Shown piece after piece: positions 25,524 through 34,463 of a DNA stretch of 42,830 nucleotides; position 1 is the stretch's first letter, and the number at the start of each line of letters is the position of its first letter. A program made the position numbers and the translations under genes. The DNA is taken from positions 1-42,830 of the forward strand of contig JACCXM010000033.1 in NCBI GenBank assembly GCA_013697005.1, given 5' to 3'. The notes beneath the pieces were generated by a model. It was given only the letters and a program-made list of their open reading frames with translations, ran no database searches and was not told the origin of the DNA. This DNA is from Chloroflexia bacterium. Lineage in GTDB: Bacteria > Chloroflexota > Chloroflexia > Thermomicrobiales > UBA6265.

Positions 25524-26851
25524 ATCGGCTGTGGCGTCGCCGCGGGCGTGCCGCTGATCGGCGTTCCGGCCGGCACGGGAGCCGCCCACAACACCCTGAC
25601 CTGCCCGTCGTGGCGAACTTCGAGCAACTCCTGCGCGCCAGTTCTTTCGCCAGGGTTTCCCTGCGTCGTGACGGCGATCACCAGCCCCTGATCGGTCCAC
25701 CAAATGTCATCGACGCTATCGACCGACGGCAGCGCTATTTTGAACCCCAAATGCGATTCCAGGTCCCGAACCCAAACGCTGTCAGCCCGAGGACCGTCCG
25801 GACCCGGAATCTGCACCGAATACGCCACGCTGCGGCCATCTGAAGATGGCCGGACATTCGTGACCCGGGCCACGGGGGCAACTGTTCCGGCGCTAACCAC
25901 CAACTCGCGGTTCGCGCCATCGGCATCGATCCGCCACAGGTCGATACCACCTACGGCTCCTCCGAGTTCCCCTCCCTCGGTGAAGAGGAGTGTATTGCCG
26001 TCCGGCATCCAGGCGAAGTCGACAACGAACCGGCCATCTGTGGGCACGATGAGGGTATCCACGCGGTGACTGTTGACGTCGAGAACCGAGAGGGACCGCG
26101 CGCGTTGGGAGTCGGTAACGGAAATGAACCCCACCCGTTCTCCAGTGGGTGACCACGCCGGGTTTACTACCGTTCCGGCGCCTACGCGGCCAATGAGCTC
26201 CATCTGATCCGCGTCGTCGTTCAGCGGCAGTGCAAAAATTGCTCCATTCCGAAACGACACCAACGCACGGTCACCCTGCGGTGACCAATCGATTGCCTCG
26301 GCAACCGACACTGGTTGGGGAGGCCCCGGCGTGGCAGGCACAACCTCGAGGTTTGCCAACCGCCCCACCGTCTCGCCGTCGCTAGCAAGGATCAGGACCT
26401 CATCGATCTGCCTGTCGGGCGCGGCAGAACTCAGCAGCACGGCAACCTGTTGGCCACTTGGGTCAGGATCAATCGCGACGATCGCCGAACCGGCCCGAGG
26501 CGTGAACAGGCGAGTCGCTCGTCCGCTACTTGCGATCGACCAAAGCGTGCCATCCACTACCGTGAAAACGCGGCTTGGTGCGCCGCGGGCCGCGAGAATA
26601 TCAGAGACCGTTGCCGGCGTCGCACTCGCCGGTGTGGCATCCACGGCCGATGTTGGTAATGGCAAAGGCGTGCCGAGTGGCGCGGAATCGGGCAATGACC
26701 GAGTCGGCATTGGATTATTCGCGAACTGGGGACCAGCGTCTTCTTCCGCGCAAGACACGAGGAAGAGACACACCACCACAATAAGGAATTGTGAGCCCCG
26801 AGTTGGGAGGATACGCTTCGCTGGATTCACTCCAGTTTGTCGGTATGGCAT
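25520..26851 (-). CDS. Lipoprotein with WD40/TolB-like beta-propeller repeats
   Basis: A 443-residue predicted exported lipoprotein. The N-terminus has a basic segment, a hydrophobic core FLIVVVCLFLVSC ending in a lipobox-like LVSC (Cys about residue 34), then a Pro/Thr/Ala-rich linker to about 80. The rest consists of repeated beta-strand modules with PD40/TolB-like signatures: AIVAIDPDPSGQQVAVLLSS, EAIDWSPQGDRALVSFRNGA, VNPAWSPTGERVGFIS, FAWMPDGNTLLF and VRPSSDGRSVAYSVQIP. A propeller of about six or seven blades is likely. Function unknown; such proteins often bind ligands or partners on the outer face of the membrane. The stop overlaps the convergent dnaX stop by 4 nt. It diverges from the MerR/B12 regulator. 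No good ribosome-binding site is seen at the chosen ATG; an in-frame GTG near 26830 is an alternative. Confidence 0.8.
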   Translation of the reverse strand: MPYRQTGVNPAKRILPTRGSQFLIVVVCLFLVSCAEEDAGPQFANNPMPTRSLPDSAPLGTPLPLPTSAVDATPASATPATVSDILAARGAPSRVFTVVDGTLWSIASSGRATRLFTPRAGSAIVAIDPDPSGQQVAVLLSSAAPDRQIDEVLILASDGETVGRLANLEVVPATPGPPQPVSVAEAIDWSPQGDRALVSFRNGAIFALPLNDDADQMELIGRVGAGTVVNPAWSPTGERVGFISVTDSQRARSLSVLDVNSHRVDTLIVPTDGRFVVDFAWMPDGNTLLFTEGGELGGAVGGIDLWRIDADGANRELVVSAGTVAPVARVTNVRPSSDGRSVAYSVQIPGPDGPRADSVWVRDLESHLGFKIALPSVDSVDDIWWTDQGLVIAVTTQGNPGERTGAQELLEVRHDGQVRVLWAAPVPAGTPISGTPAATPQPI

Positions 26852-26953
26852 TGCAACACATGAATCGGCACGATCGTCGGCGCCTAACGTTGCTCAGACC
26901 ACAGACGATGCCAACAAGGATTCCGTATATTCTCCCGCGAAGGAGCAGTGGCT

Positions 26954-27976
26954 GTGGAGTTATTCAGCCAGGTTGCGACCCGGCCAGTCTACAACACGCG
27001 CGCGGTGGTTCTCCGCACCGGCGTTCCGGCGGACACGTTTCGTGCCTGGGAGCGTCGCCATGGACTCCCCGCTCCAGCGCGCACCGAGGGCAATCACCGG
27101 CTCTATTCCGATCGTGACGTAGCAACTATTTCCTGGCTGCGAGATCAAACTCTGACCGGAGTTACCATCCGGCAAGCGATTGCTCTGCTGAAGTCTCGCG
27201 AAGCATGGTATCCGGCATCCGATGCTACGGTCAGCGGGCCATCCCCGATCCGGGCGAACCCGGACCACTCGGCGATTCTTGGTCCTCGGCTTGCTCGTTT
27301 CTGCATCGGAATGGTGGCAGCGCTCGTGGCGTATGACTCACGTGCGGCGTCTCATCTCCTTGACGAGGCGTTCGCTTTCGCCCCCTTTGAGAATGTTTGC
27401 CTCCAGGTGCTGCAGGCAGGACTCTATGAAATCGGGGACCGCTGGCAGCGGGGAGAAGTACTCGTCAGTGGCGAGCACTTCGCCACGTCCTTTGTCGCAC
27501 GCAAACTTGGCGCATTCCTGAGCTCGTCTCGGCCGAAACTAGGAAGAGGGCCAATCCTCACTACGTGTCTGGAAGGGGAGCTGCACGAAGTCGGGATGCT
27601 CATGACAAGTGTGTTTCTCTCCCGACGGGGGTATTCGGTGGTTTACCTGGGACCCAACCTACCCACGGACGACTTGATCACGACCATTCAGAACATCCGG
27701 CCCCCGATGGTGCTGCTTTCGGCCTCCACCCGAGAAAGTGCGCGAAAACTCGCGCGATCCTCGAACGAGATCAAGTCGGCGTGTTCCGCGCTAGGCTCAC
27801 GACCATTCGTCCCGGAGATCGGCTTCGGGGGTCGAGTCTTTGTCGAAGACCCTTCGCTTTTGCGCGAGGTAGATGGCATTTTCTGCGGCCGCGATGTCGA
27901 CCATGCGGTAGCCTCGATCGAGTCTGTTCTCGACCTGACTCCGCCGGCGGCTGCCACGAAGACGGGCAGTGCATAG
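26954..27976 (+). CDS. MerR-type regulator with cobalamin-binding domain (CarH/LitR-like)
   Basis: Predicted transcription factor of 340 residues. Domains: MerR winged helix (about 8-80; VYNTRAVVLRTGVPADTFRA, WERRHGLPAPARTEGNHRLY), a helical B12-binding cap (about 105-185) and a Rossmann B12 domain (about 195-320). The cap carries the W-x9-EH signature in RWQRGEVLVSGEHFAT. The Rossmann domain carries the lower-ligand histidine in EGELHEVGMLM, i.e. an ExHxxG form of the DxHxxG motif. Both features characterise adenosylcobalamin-dependent, light-sensitive CarH-type repressors. The N-terminal MerR head and cap support a DNA-bound tetramer. GTG 26954 is preferred over GTG 26948 because AAGGAG is 8 nt upstream of it. 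A TATATT (26926-26931) sits just upstream, where an autoregulatory operator could overlap. No carotenoid, photolyase or cobalamin genes are nearby, so its targets are unknown. Light sensing is inferred. Confidence 0.85.
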   Translation: MELFSQVATRPVYNTRAVVLRTGVPADTFRAWERRHGLPAPARTEGNHRLYSDRDVATISWLRDQTLTGVTIRQAIALLKSREAWYPASDATVSGPSPIRANPDHSAILGPRLARFCIGMVAALVAYDSRAASHLLDEAFAFAPFENVCLQVLQAGLYEIGDRWQRGEVLVSGEHFATSFVARKLGAFLSSSRPKLGRGPILTTCLEGELHEVGMLMTSVFLSRRGYSVVYLGPNLPTDDLITTIQNIRPPMVLLSASTRESARKLARSSNEIKSACSALGSRPFVPEIGFGGRVFVEDPSLLREVDGIFCGRDVDHAVASIESVLDLTPPAAATKTGSA

Positions 27977-28090
27977 TCTTCGGTCGCCCACCGAATCCGA
28001 AAAATTGCCATGCTAGACTCAGGTTCCGGTCTTGCCGAAGTTCGCGTTCGGCGCGCTTCGGGCCGCGCCTCGAAATGTGGACGGACCTCT

Positions 28091-28402
28091 ATGCCACTCT
28101 CTCGCGAAGAAGTCGAGCATGTCGCGTCGTTGGCCAGACTCGGGCTGACGACCGAAGAATTGTCACTGATGCAAGACCAATTATCCTCGATCCTGGGACA
28201 CATCGCGGTCATCGATCAGGTCGACACCGCGATGATTTCGCCTACCGCCCAGGTAGGTTCGGTTTCCCTCCTGTTACGCGCCGACGTTGTCACGGCATCA
28301 CTGCCGCGGGATGCGGTCCTGGCCAATGCACCCCGGCAGCAAGATGGTTTCATTGAGGTTTCCGCGATTCTTGACGTCGTCAACGAGGAAACTGACTCGT
28401 GA
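28091..28402 (+). CDS. gatC: Asp-tRNA(Asn)/Glu-tRNA(Gln) amidotransferase subunit C
   Basis: Small belt subunit of GatCAB that stabilises the GatA-GatB complex. The 103-residue protein begins PLSREEVEHVASLARLGLTTEE and has the conserved LSSILGHIAVIDQVDT helix and C-terminal LPRDAVLANAPRQQDGFIEV, the extended segment that wraps GatA/GatB. The start at ATG 28091 gives the family N-terminus; the frame continues upstream but without similarity. A TGCTAGACT extended -10-like element (28011-28019) may be the promoter. The stop overlaps the gatA start by 4 nt. Confidence 0.96.
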   Translation: MPLSREEVEHVASLARLGLTTEELSLMQDQLSSILGHIAVIDQVDTAMISPTAQVGSVSLLLRADVVTASLPRDAVLANAPRQQDGFIEVSAILDVVNEETDS

Positions 28403-29877
28403 GTAACGGCGCCGCCGAGATCACGGCATTGACCGCGGCGGAAGCTCGCCGCGCGCTCGATGCACGAGAACTCTCCGCGATTGAGCTCACCCGCTCATAC
28501 CTCGCGCGCATTGACCGGCTGGATGACGAGATCGGCGCCTATTTGCATGTGATGCGGGACGTTGCGCTCTCCCAGGCAGAAACCGCGGATCGGCGCATTG
28601 CCGCGGGGAACTCTGAACCGATGACCGGCATCCCAGTCGCGCTGAAGGATGTGCTTTGCACGATCGACGCCCCGACGACCGCGGCTTCCAGGATTCTCGA
28701 AGGGTTTCGCCCTCCATACGACGCCACCGTTGTCAACCGCCTCCGCCGCCAGGGCGCCGTCTTCTTGGGCAAGGCCAACACCGACGAGTTCGCAATGGGC
28801 TCCTCCAATGAGAACTCGGCGTTTAAACCCGTCCGCAACCCGTGGCATCGCGATCGAGTGCCTGGAGGCAGCAGCGGAGGACCGGCTGCCGCCGTGGCGG
28901 CGGAAATGGCGATGGTCAGTCTCGGCTCGGACACCGGAGGTTCGATTCGGCAACCTGCCGGATTCTGCGGCGTCGTCGGACTGAAACCGACGTATGGGCG
29001 AGTCTCTCGGTTTGGCTTGCTTGCGTTTGCTTCGAGTCTGGACCAGATCGGACCGTTCGCACGCACCGTGCGGGATGCGGCCATGGTGCTTCAGGCAATT
29101 GCGGGCCATGACCCGTTCGACGCCACGTCGTCGCCTGAACCCAGCCCGGATTACTCGAGGGCGCTCTCGGGCGACATTCGCGGCATGAAGATCGGACTTG
29201 CCCGGGAATACACCGCCGATGGCATGGAAGACGGCGTCTTTGCGGCCTTCAACTCCGCGATCCATCGATTTAGGGCACTTGGTGCAGAGATTGTTAGCAT
29301 TGATTTACCGCATACCGAGTATGCACTTCCAACCTACTACATCACCGCTCCGGCAGAGGCGAGTGCAAATCTGGCTCGATATGACGGCGTGAAATATGGT
29401 TCCGTCGAGACCGCCTCCACACTGCGAGAAACGTATGCGCGGACCAGGGGCAAGGGATTCGGGCCTGAGGTGAAGCGCCGGATCATGCTCGGCACATACG
29501 CTTTGAGCTCTGGCTACTATGATGCGTATTACATCAAGGCTCAAAAAGTGCGCACGCTCATCAAGCAGGATTTTGATGCGGCATGGTCTAAAGTGGACGC
29601 CATCGTGGCGCCGACTTCGCCAACCGTCGCTTTTCCGTTAGGAGCCCGCACCGATGACCCATATCAAATGTACTTGGCGGACGTCTTTACAATTCCCGCG
29701 AACATGGCAGGCATCCCCGGCGTGGCGGTTCCCTGTGGATTCAGTGAAGAGCTTCCGGTCTCACTCCAGGTCTTGGGCCCGGCATTTGCTGAAGCGACGA
29801 TCCTGCGGATCGCCGACGCCTATGAGCGCACCGAATCATGGGCTGCGCGGCGGCCGCAAATTGCGGCCGCCGGTTAA
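28399..29877 (+). CDS. gatA: Asp-tRNA(Asn)/Glu-tRNA(Gln) amidotransferase subunit A
   Basis: Amidase subunit that releases ammonia from glutamine for transamidation of misacylated tRNA. The 492 residues are normal length. The Ser-cisSer-Lys machinery is visible: lysine in MTGIPVALKDVLCT (about 77-90), the glycine/serine-rich RVPGGSSGGPAAAVAAEMA, and the cis-Ser and nucleophile Ser in SLGSDTGGSIRQPAGFCGVV. YGRVSRFGLLAFASSLDQIGP follows. The C-terminal IPANMAGIPGVAVPCGF is typical of the amidase family. The start is GTG at 28399, overlapping the gatC stop (GTGA). gatB is not in the window. The last codons are inside a hairpin that may serve as terminator. Confidence 0.97.
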   Translation: MSNGAAEITALTAAEARRALDARELSAIELTRSYLARIDRLDDEIGAYLHVMRDVALSQAETADRRIAAGNSEPMTGIPVALKDVLCTIDAPTTAASRILEGFRPPYDATVVNRLRRQGAVFLGKANTDEFAMGSSNENSAFKPVRNPWHRDRVPGGSSGGPAAAVAAEMAMVSLGSDTGGSIRQPAGFCGVVGLKPTYGRVSRFGLLAFASSLDQIGPFARTVRDAAMVLQAIAGHDPFDATSSPEPSPDYSRALSGDIRGMKIGLAREYTADGMEDGVFAAFNSAIHRFRALGAEIVSIDLPHTEYALPTYYITAPAEASANLARYDGVKYGSVETASTLRETYARTRGKGFGPEVKRRIMLGTYALSSGYYDAYYIKAQKVRTLIKQDFDAAWSKVDAIVAPTSPTVAFPLGARTDDPYQMYLADVFTIPANMAGIPGVAVPCGFSEELPVSLQVLGPAFAEATILRIADAYERTESWAARRPQIAAAG

Positions 29878-29884
29878 TTTTGCC
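29849..29884 (+). terminator. Putative terminator spanning the gatA stop codon
   Basis: A perfect inverted repeat, GGCGGCCGCAA (29849-29859) / TTGCGGCCGCC (29861-29871), is followed by GGTTAATTTTG. The hairpin encodes the last residues of GatA (RRPQIAAAG), and the stop codon falls between stem and T-run. The T-run is interrupted, so efficiency is uncertain. Confidence 0.6.
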
Positions 29885-29892
29885 GGTACGGA

Positions 29893-29922
29893 TTGACACC
29901 AGTTTTGCAAGGTTGCTATCCT
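29893..29922 (+). promoter_or_regulatory. Promoter of tRNA-Lys
   Basis: Perfect TTGACA (29893-29898), an 18-nt spacer and TATCCT (29917-29922), 8 nt before the tRNA 5' end. The transcript would have almost no 5' leader. Confidence 0.75.
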
Positions 29923-29930
29923 TTCCGCGC

Positions 29931-30006
<76 letters not shown>

Positions 30007-30072
30007 GGGTTCGTTTTCCCACAAACAATGCAGGCCACGCCTTTGGGTGTGGCTGTATGTCGCAAACATCCC

Positions 30073-30477
30073 ATGTCTGATCCCCGAGCAACCGCCGGAC
30101 CAAGTGAAGATCTCGGACCGCTCCTGGTGCGGCTGCGCACTGAGCGTGGTCTGGCGCAAAAACAGGTAGCGCGAAGCGCGGAAATCAACGGCAGTACATT
30201 GAGTCGTCTCGAATCTGGCGAACGCGGCGTAAGCCGAGAAATCCTGGAACGCATCGGTGTCGTGCTCAACCTCGATCGGCAGGATCGCCTCAACCTCCTC
30301 GTTGCGGCTGGGTTTCTCACCGATGACGCCGGGAGATTACTCGCGGACGAATCCCTGGCCAGGTTTGCGCGAGTCTTGAGCGATCCTGCCACCCTTCCCG
30401 GAGACATCGTCGTCCTTCGCGGCTTTCTCGAGCTTGCTTTGGCACATGCTCGTGCACTCGGCTATGACTGTGACTGA
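30073..30477 (+). CDS. Small XRE-family HTH regulator
   Basis: A 134-residue predicted DNA-binding protein. The N-terminal helix-turn-helix of the Cro/C1 type lies at about residues 17-75: LLVRLRTERGLAQKQVARSA, EINGSTLSRLESGERGV and ILERIGVVLNLDRQDRLNLL. It is followed by AAGFLTDDAGRLLADESLA and a C-terminal helix. This is the MmyB/XRE-like arrangement in which a post-HTH LLVAAGF segment is common. No toxin, phage or restriction gene adjoins, so it is likely a free-standing regulator of unknown targets. The start at ATG 30073 is chosen because the protein family begins about there; an in-frame ATG at 30028 lies inside the tRNA-downstream repeat. It ends 2 nt from the convergent MFS gene. Confidence 0.85.
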   Translation: MSDPRATAGPSEDLGPLLVRLRTERGLAQKQVARSAEINGSTLSRLESGERGVSREILERIGVVLNLDRQDRLNLLVAAGFLTDDAGRLLADESLARFARVLSDPATLPGDIVVLRGFLELALAHARALGYDCD

Positions 30478-30479
30478 GT

Positions 30480-31943
30480 TCAACCAGCCGGAGGAACCGC
30501 TTCGGGTCCCTGCCGGTGGCGGGTTCTGACCCGGAGATGGCGCAATTGTTGATTTCTCCGGGCGCGAACGAGCCCATATGAGCCGACCGCGATAAGGAGG
30601 ATTGCGACTCCAGTGAGTACCGTCACGACTCCCAGAATGTCGGCAGCCGCGGCGGCGAAAAAGATCGGGATGAATGAGACAACGCTCGTGACTGTAAAGA
30701 ACGTCGCGTAAACCCTGGCCCTGATATGCTCGTGTGAACGCTCTTGCAAAATCGTCTGCGAGGGCACCAGCACCAGTGCATTACACACCCCAAGCACCGC
30801 TGCCAGCAATCCGGCTACCACCACCTCCAACATACGGGGAACTTCGGCTGGCATCAAGATCGTGGTGAGAATCGCTCGGCTCAATGCCAGCAGCAGCAGT
30901 GATAATCCTCCGACAACCACTGCCCAATCAATTAACGCCTCCCGCGGGAAACGGCGGACCAGTCGCGGCACGATTACCACGCCCACGATCACGCCGAAAC
31001 CACCCGGTGCAACTAGGTACCCAATATCACTGGGCGGCAGTCCAACCACGGTTGCCACAAAATTCGGCGCCAGCGCCGCGATCAACATGAATATCGTGGT
31101 CGCGAACGTCAAATAGGCGATCGATTTGATCAAGATCGGATCTTGCTTGATGTAATCAAGCCCTTCTCGGATGTCAGCCCAAATCCGCCGGAATAGATGG
31201 GCGGGTTCATCCTGGCTGAGCCGTTTCGGCAAGGGCATAGGCGGCAACCAAACCGTCAACAACGCCGAAATGATGAATGCCGCCATCGTCACCATGAAAA
31301 GCGTATCGACGCCCAGTGCCTGAGAGAGGAGCGGCCCCAGAATCGCGAAGCCAAGAAGCTGAGTTGCGGTAAAGGTCAAGTTGAACAGGGCGTTGGCGGT
31401 GGTGAGCTGATCCCGTGGCACCAGTGCCGGAATCGAAGCCCCCTGTGCCGGCATGAAGAACTGGCCCGCCGCCCCAAACAGAAACGAGATCGAATAGTAG
31501 GATGCCAGCGCGATCTGCACCGGCCAGGACGGTTGGACGAGCAGGAACAGCAAGACTAACGCGGCGCGCACGATATTGGTAATGATCATCAACGTGCGCC
31601 GGCTCATGCGGTCCGCTACCGCGCCGGCGATCGGACCGAAGACCACGGCCGGAAGCGAAAACGCCAGGATGACGAAACTCACCGCTGTGTTCGCCTGCGA
31701 TACCTCGTGAAAATCAACCGCCTCGCCGACACGCAGCAGCAAGGAAAAGTCGACCATGCTATTCGCGGTTTGGGAGACTGCCTGGGCGATCCACAGGCGG
31801 AGGAATGGATAGTTCCCAAGCACGGCCCGAAACGAGCCCTGATTTTGCGGTCGGAGCACTCTGCGGGTCTTACTTACTGGTGGCGCGGTTCCCGCTGAGG
31901 TATCTGGTTCAGGGGTCACCGGCCCGTAATCCGGACTGCTCAA
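30480..31943 (-). CDS. Major facilitator superfamily transporter
   Basis: A 487-residue integral membrane protein with about twelve hydrophobic segments from residue 48 on, with N-terminal ([20 protein letters not shown]) and C-terminal Arg-rich cytoplasmic tails. The loop after TM2 has the MFS motif [17 protein letters not shown] (related to GxxaDrxgRR). The layout with [20 protein letters not shown] at the first helix is that of MFS_3 / enterobactin-exporter-like (EntS) drug or siderophore exporters. Substrate unknown. It is the last gene of a minus-strand run with DUF951 (4-nt overlap) and ybaB, and may simply be read through from them. Confidence 0.88.
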   Translation of the reverse strand: MSSPDYGPVTPEPDTSAGTAPPVSKTRRVLRPQNQGSFRAVLGNYPFLRLWIAQAVSQTANSMVDFSLLLRVGEAVDFHEVSQANTAVSFVILAFSLPAVVFGPIAGAVADRMSRRTLMIITNIVRAALVLLFLLVQPSWPVQIALASYYSISFLFGAAGQFFMPAQGASIPALVPRDQLTTANALFNLTFTATQLLGFAILGPLLSQALGVDTLFMVTMAAFIISALLTVWLPPMPLPKRLSQDEPAHLFRRIWADIREGLDYIKQDPILIKSIAYLTFATTIFMLIAALAPNFVATVVGLPPSDIGYLVAPGGFGVIVGVVIVPRLVRRFPREALIDWAVVVGGLSLLLLALSRAILTTILMPAEVPRMLEVVVAGLLAAVLGVCNALVLVPSQTILQERSHEHIRARVYATFFTVTSVVSFIPIFFAAAAADILGVVTVLTGVAILLIAVGSYGLVRARRNQQLRHLRVRTRHRQGPEAVPPAG

Positions 31944-32209
31944 GAGTGGCCCTCGATGCTGGCGGCAACGGCGGCAGACTCACGACACGTGTTTGCATCT
32001 TCGGCCATCAGGCCGCGCTCGAGGAATTGCTTGAGACGCCGCTCCAGCTCCCGCCGCGGCAGAAGCACTCGCCGCCCGCAGCGGAGACATTTTAATCCGA
32101 TATCGGCGCCCAATCGCACGACGGCCCAATCAAAACCGCCACAAGGGTGTGATTTCTTCAATCGCACCACATCGCCGAGGATGAACGGAACTGGGTCTTT
32201 GCTCACCAT
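31940..32209 (-). CDS. DUF951 family protein
   Basis: An 89-residue protein matching DUF951, known from Firmicutes and Chloroflexota and of unknown function. The core is compact: [20 protein letters not shown], then [20 protein letters not shown] with a CxxC pair and a lone upstream cysteine in HPCGG, which could form a small metal site. The C-terminal segment is helical and charged. The start is ATG 32209; a GTG immediately after gives nearly the same protein. It overlaps the MFS gene by 4 nt and lies 48 nt downstream of ybaB. Confidence 0.88.
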   Translation of the reverse strand: MVSKDPVPFILGDVVRLKKSHPCGGFDWAVVRLGADIGLKCLRCGRRVLLPRRELERRLKQFLERGLMAEDANTCRESAAVAASIEGHS

Positions 32210-32257
32210 GTGACGTATCGAAACTGGATTGGACTGTAATCGGGCCGGAAATCCGTA

Positions 32258-32560
32258 CTACATCAATCCGGGAATCCGCATGCCACCGGTGAGCGCGCCC
32301 ATTTTATCTTCGGCCAGCGCGGTGGCACGATTCATCGCGTCCTGGATGGCCACTGTCACTAAGTCCTCGAGGACTTCAACATCATTAGGGTCGACGACGC
32401 TCGGGTCGATCGAAATACCTCGAAAGTCACGCGCCCCTGTCACTTGCGCTTTTACTACTCCCCCGCCTGCCGCACCCTCAACGACCGTCTCCGCAAGCTC
32501 CTTCTGCATCGACTCGAGCCGCGTTTGCATCTGTTGAATCATCTTCATGTTTACGCTCAT
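32258..32560 (-). CDS. ybaB: YbaB/EbfC family nucleoid-associated protein
   Basis: A 100-residue DNA-binding dimer of the YbaB/EbfC family. It begins MKMIQQMQTRLESMQKELAE (long N-terminal helix) after a short lead, then TVVEGAAGGGVVKAQVTGAR, RGISIDPSVVDPNDVEVLED and LVTVAIQDAMNRATALAEDK, the standard tweezer-like fold. The start at ATG 32560 has GGAG 7 nt upstream. In many bacteria ybaB sits directly between dnaX and recR. Here it is separated from dnaX by about 7 kb and follows recN in a minus-strand run, so the classical cluster is broken. Confidence 0.94.
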   Translation of the reverse strand: MSVNMKMIQQMQTRLESMQKELAETVVEGAAGGGVVKAQVTGARDFRGISIDPSVVDPNDVEVLEDLVTVAIQDAMNRATALAEDKMGALTGGMRIPGLM

Positions 32561-32651
32561 GGCGCGGCTCCTTCATTCCGTATCTGTCGGCCACTTCAGG
32601 TCAGCGCTTAACGGTCGGTCCTGGAGTATAGCAATCAGTCCGGAGGTATCT

Positions 32652-34421
32652 TTATTGATGCCGGATCCTGACATTTTTTGCTTCGCTTGCCCGGTCGATC
32701 ATCTCCTCCGCGTTTTGTCGCGCCGTGTCAGAAACGGGGAGACCGTCGAGCATCGCGGCCAACTCCCCGACCCGAGCCGACGATTCGAGCTCAGTGAACT
32801 TCGAGATCGCGCGCCCCTCGCGATCTCCTTTCTCGATCCGAAAATGCGTGTCGGCAAATGCCGCGATTTGTGGGAGATGAGTAATGACGATAACTTGATG
32901 ATCGTTCGTCAGGCTCCAAAGTGTTTCACCAACAACTTGCCCAGACCGTCCACCAACACCCACGTCGATTTCGTCGAAAACGAGCGTTGGCGTTTGATCG
33001 ACTTCAGACAGAATCGACTTGAGCGCCAGCATCAATCGCGCCGTTTCGCCGCCCGACGCGATCCTGCTCAACGGTTTCAAATCCTCTCCGCTATTCGGGG
33101 CTATCATGAACGTAATTCGGTCGATTCCGAAGGTATCGGCGGCGAAGCTTTTGATGATCTCACGGGTTCCCCCAACCGGAAGTCCCCGCGGATCTTCCAC
33201 CCTTTCCATAGCGACCGCGAACCGCGCGTTTCCCATGTTCAGTTTCGCAACCATGTTTTCTACCTCGGCCGCCAATGCGGCCGCCGCGGCAGACCTCATG
33301 GCCGAGAGCTCTTCCGCAAGTGCACCACTCTCCTGCGCCAATTCGGCTTCTCTGGCAGCTAGCGTCTCGGCGTTCGACTCCGCCCCCTCCAAGCGCGCCA
33401 GCTCTTCCTCCGCCTCCCGCGCGCAGTCGAGGATCGCGGCGATGTCCGCCCCGTATTTCCGCTTGAGCTGACGAATCTCCGCAAGACGCTCCTCAACGAT
33501 CTCCAGGCGGTCAGGGTCCGCCTCGATCGCGTCTCGGTAATCCCTGATATCGCTCGCAATGTCTTCGACGAGATAGAGCACTTCTGCTGCCCGCGCCGCG
33601 ACAGTGGTCGACTCCGGGTCTATAGCGGTCAAGTCATTGAGCGTTTGCGCAGCAGATCTGAGGGAGGGAAGCGCCGCACCGTTGGCGGCGATTTCGTCGA
33701 CGCCAACAAGTGCCGCGTATGCCGCTCCTGCATCGCGCGCCAGTCGATCCGCGTTGGCGAGCCGCATGCGCTCGGCTTCAAGTTCTGGTTCTTCTCCGCT
33801 TCGCAGGTTGGCGTTGGCAATTTCGTCAACTTGGTATCGCAACAGGTCGGTCCGCTGTATTCGCTCCCGCGCGCCTGTAACTGTCTGCTCCAGAGAAGCG
33901 CGAGTAGCTCGCAGCGCCGCGAAGCTCTTGCCGTATTGGTCTCGCGTTTCCGTGACTCGCGCGAAGCGATCGAGGAGTTCTCGTTGCGCCGAGGTGTTCA
34001 GGAGCGACAAGTGATCGCTTTGGCCGTGGATATCCACCAGCAACGAACCCACCTGGGAAAGGATTGTTGCGGTCGTCGGCCTGCCATTGAGTCGCGCACC
34101 GCTGCGTCCCCCGCTTTGGATTTCCCGGCCGAGAATCAAATCGCTTCCAGGTTCCGCGATCCCAAGCTCCGCGAGCAGACTCAATACGGAACCACGGTTG
34201 GAACACTGATCGAGATCGAACGTAGCGTCGATGGTCGCGGCGCGCGTTCCGGTGCGTACCATGTCGGAATGAACGCGATCGCCGAGGACTGCCCCAAGGG
34301 CATCGATGAGGATCGATTTACCCGCGCCGGTTTCGCCCGTCAGCACATTGAGCCCGGCGCCAAAGCCGATCCTCACTGCCTCGATGATGGCAAAGTTTTG
34401 GATTGCGAGTTCAACCAGCAT
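32652..34421 (-). CDS. recN: DNA repair protein RecN
   Basis: SMC-like ATPase acting early in double-strand-break repair. The 589-residue protein begins LVELAIQNFAIIEAVRIGFG. Walker A is in NVLTGETGAGKSILIDALGA (about 26-45), with the RecN-specific extension after it. Two coiled-coil arms run at about 165-375 (ELEAERMRLANADRLARDAG to ALAEELSAMRSAAAAALAAE). The C-terminal ABC head has LKPLSRIASGGETARLMLAL (signature) and TLVFDEIDVGVGGRSGQVVG (Walker B/D-loop). The central DIHGQSDHLSLLN motif is typical. The gene lies 42 nt downstream of the hydroxylase gene and 91 nt before ybaB. No LexA-type box is evident from reading. Confidence 0.97.
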   Translation of the reverse strand: MLVELAIQNFAIIEAVRIGFGAGLNVLTGETGAGKSILIDALGAVLGDRVHSDMVRTGTRAATIDATFDLDQCSNRGSVLSLLAELGIAEPGSDLILGREIQSGGRSGARLNGRPTTATILSQVGSLLVDIHGQSDHLSLLNTSAQRELLDRFARVTETRDQYGKSFAALRATRASLEQTVTGARERIQRTDLLRYQVDEIANANLRSGEEPELEAERMRLANADRLARDAGAAYAALVGVDEIAANGAALPSLRSAAQTLNDLTAIDPESTTVAARAAEVLYLVEDIASDIRDYRDAIEADPDRLEIVEERLAEIRQLKRKYGADIAAILDCAREAEEELARLEGAESNAETLAAREAELAQESGALAEELSAMRSAAAAALAAEVENMVAKLNMGNARFAVAMERVEDPRGLPVGGTREIIKSFAADTFGIDRITFMIAPNSGEDLKPLSRIASGGETARLMLALKSILSEVDQTPTLVFDEIDVGVGGRSGQVVGETLWSLTNDHQVIVITHLPQIAAFADTHFRIEKGDREGRAISKFTELESSARVGELAAMLDGLPVSDTARQNAEEMIDRASEAKNVRIRHQ

Positions 34422-34463
34422 CGATCGTGTCTTGGACGACGAACCCGTTGGGTCGCTTGATTC

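Noticed and set aside
26852-26953. Cobalamin riboswitch upstream of the MerR-B12 gene
   Set aside because: The gap is only about 100 nt and has no B12-box-like sequence.
30034-30053. Hairpin GCCACGCC-TTT-GGGTGTGGC as tRNA-Lys terminator
   Set aside because: No T-run follows on the plus strand; kept only as an inverted repeat in the tRNA-Lys entry.
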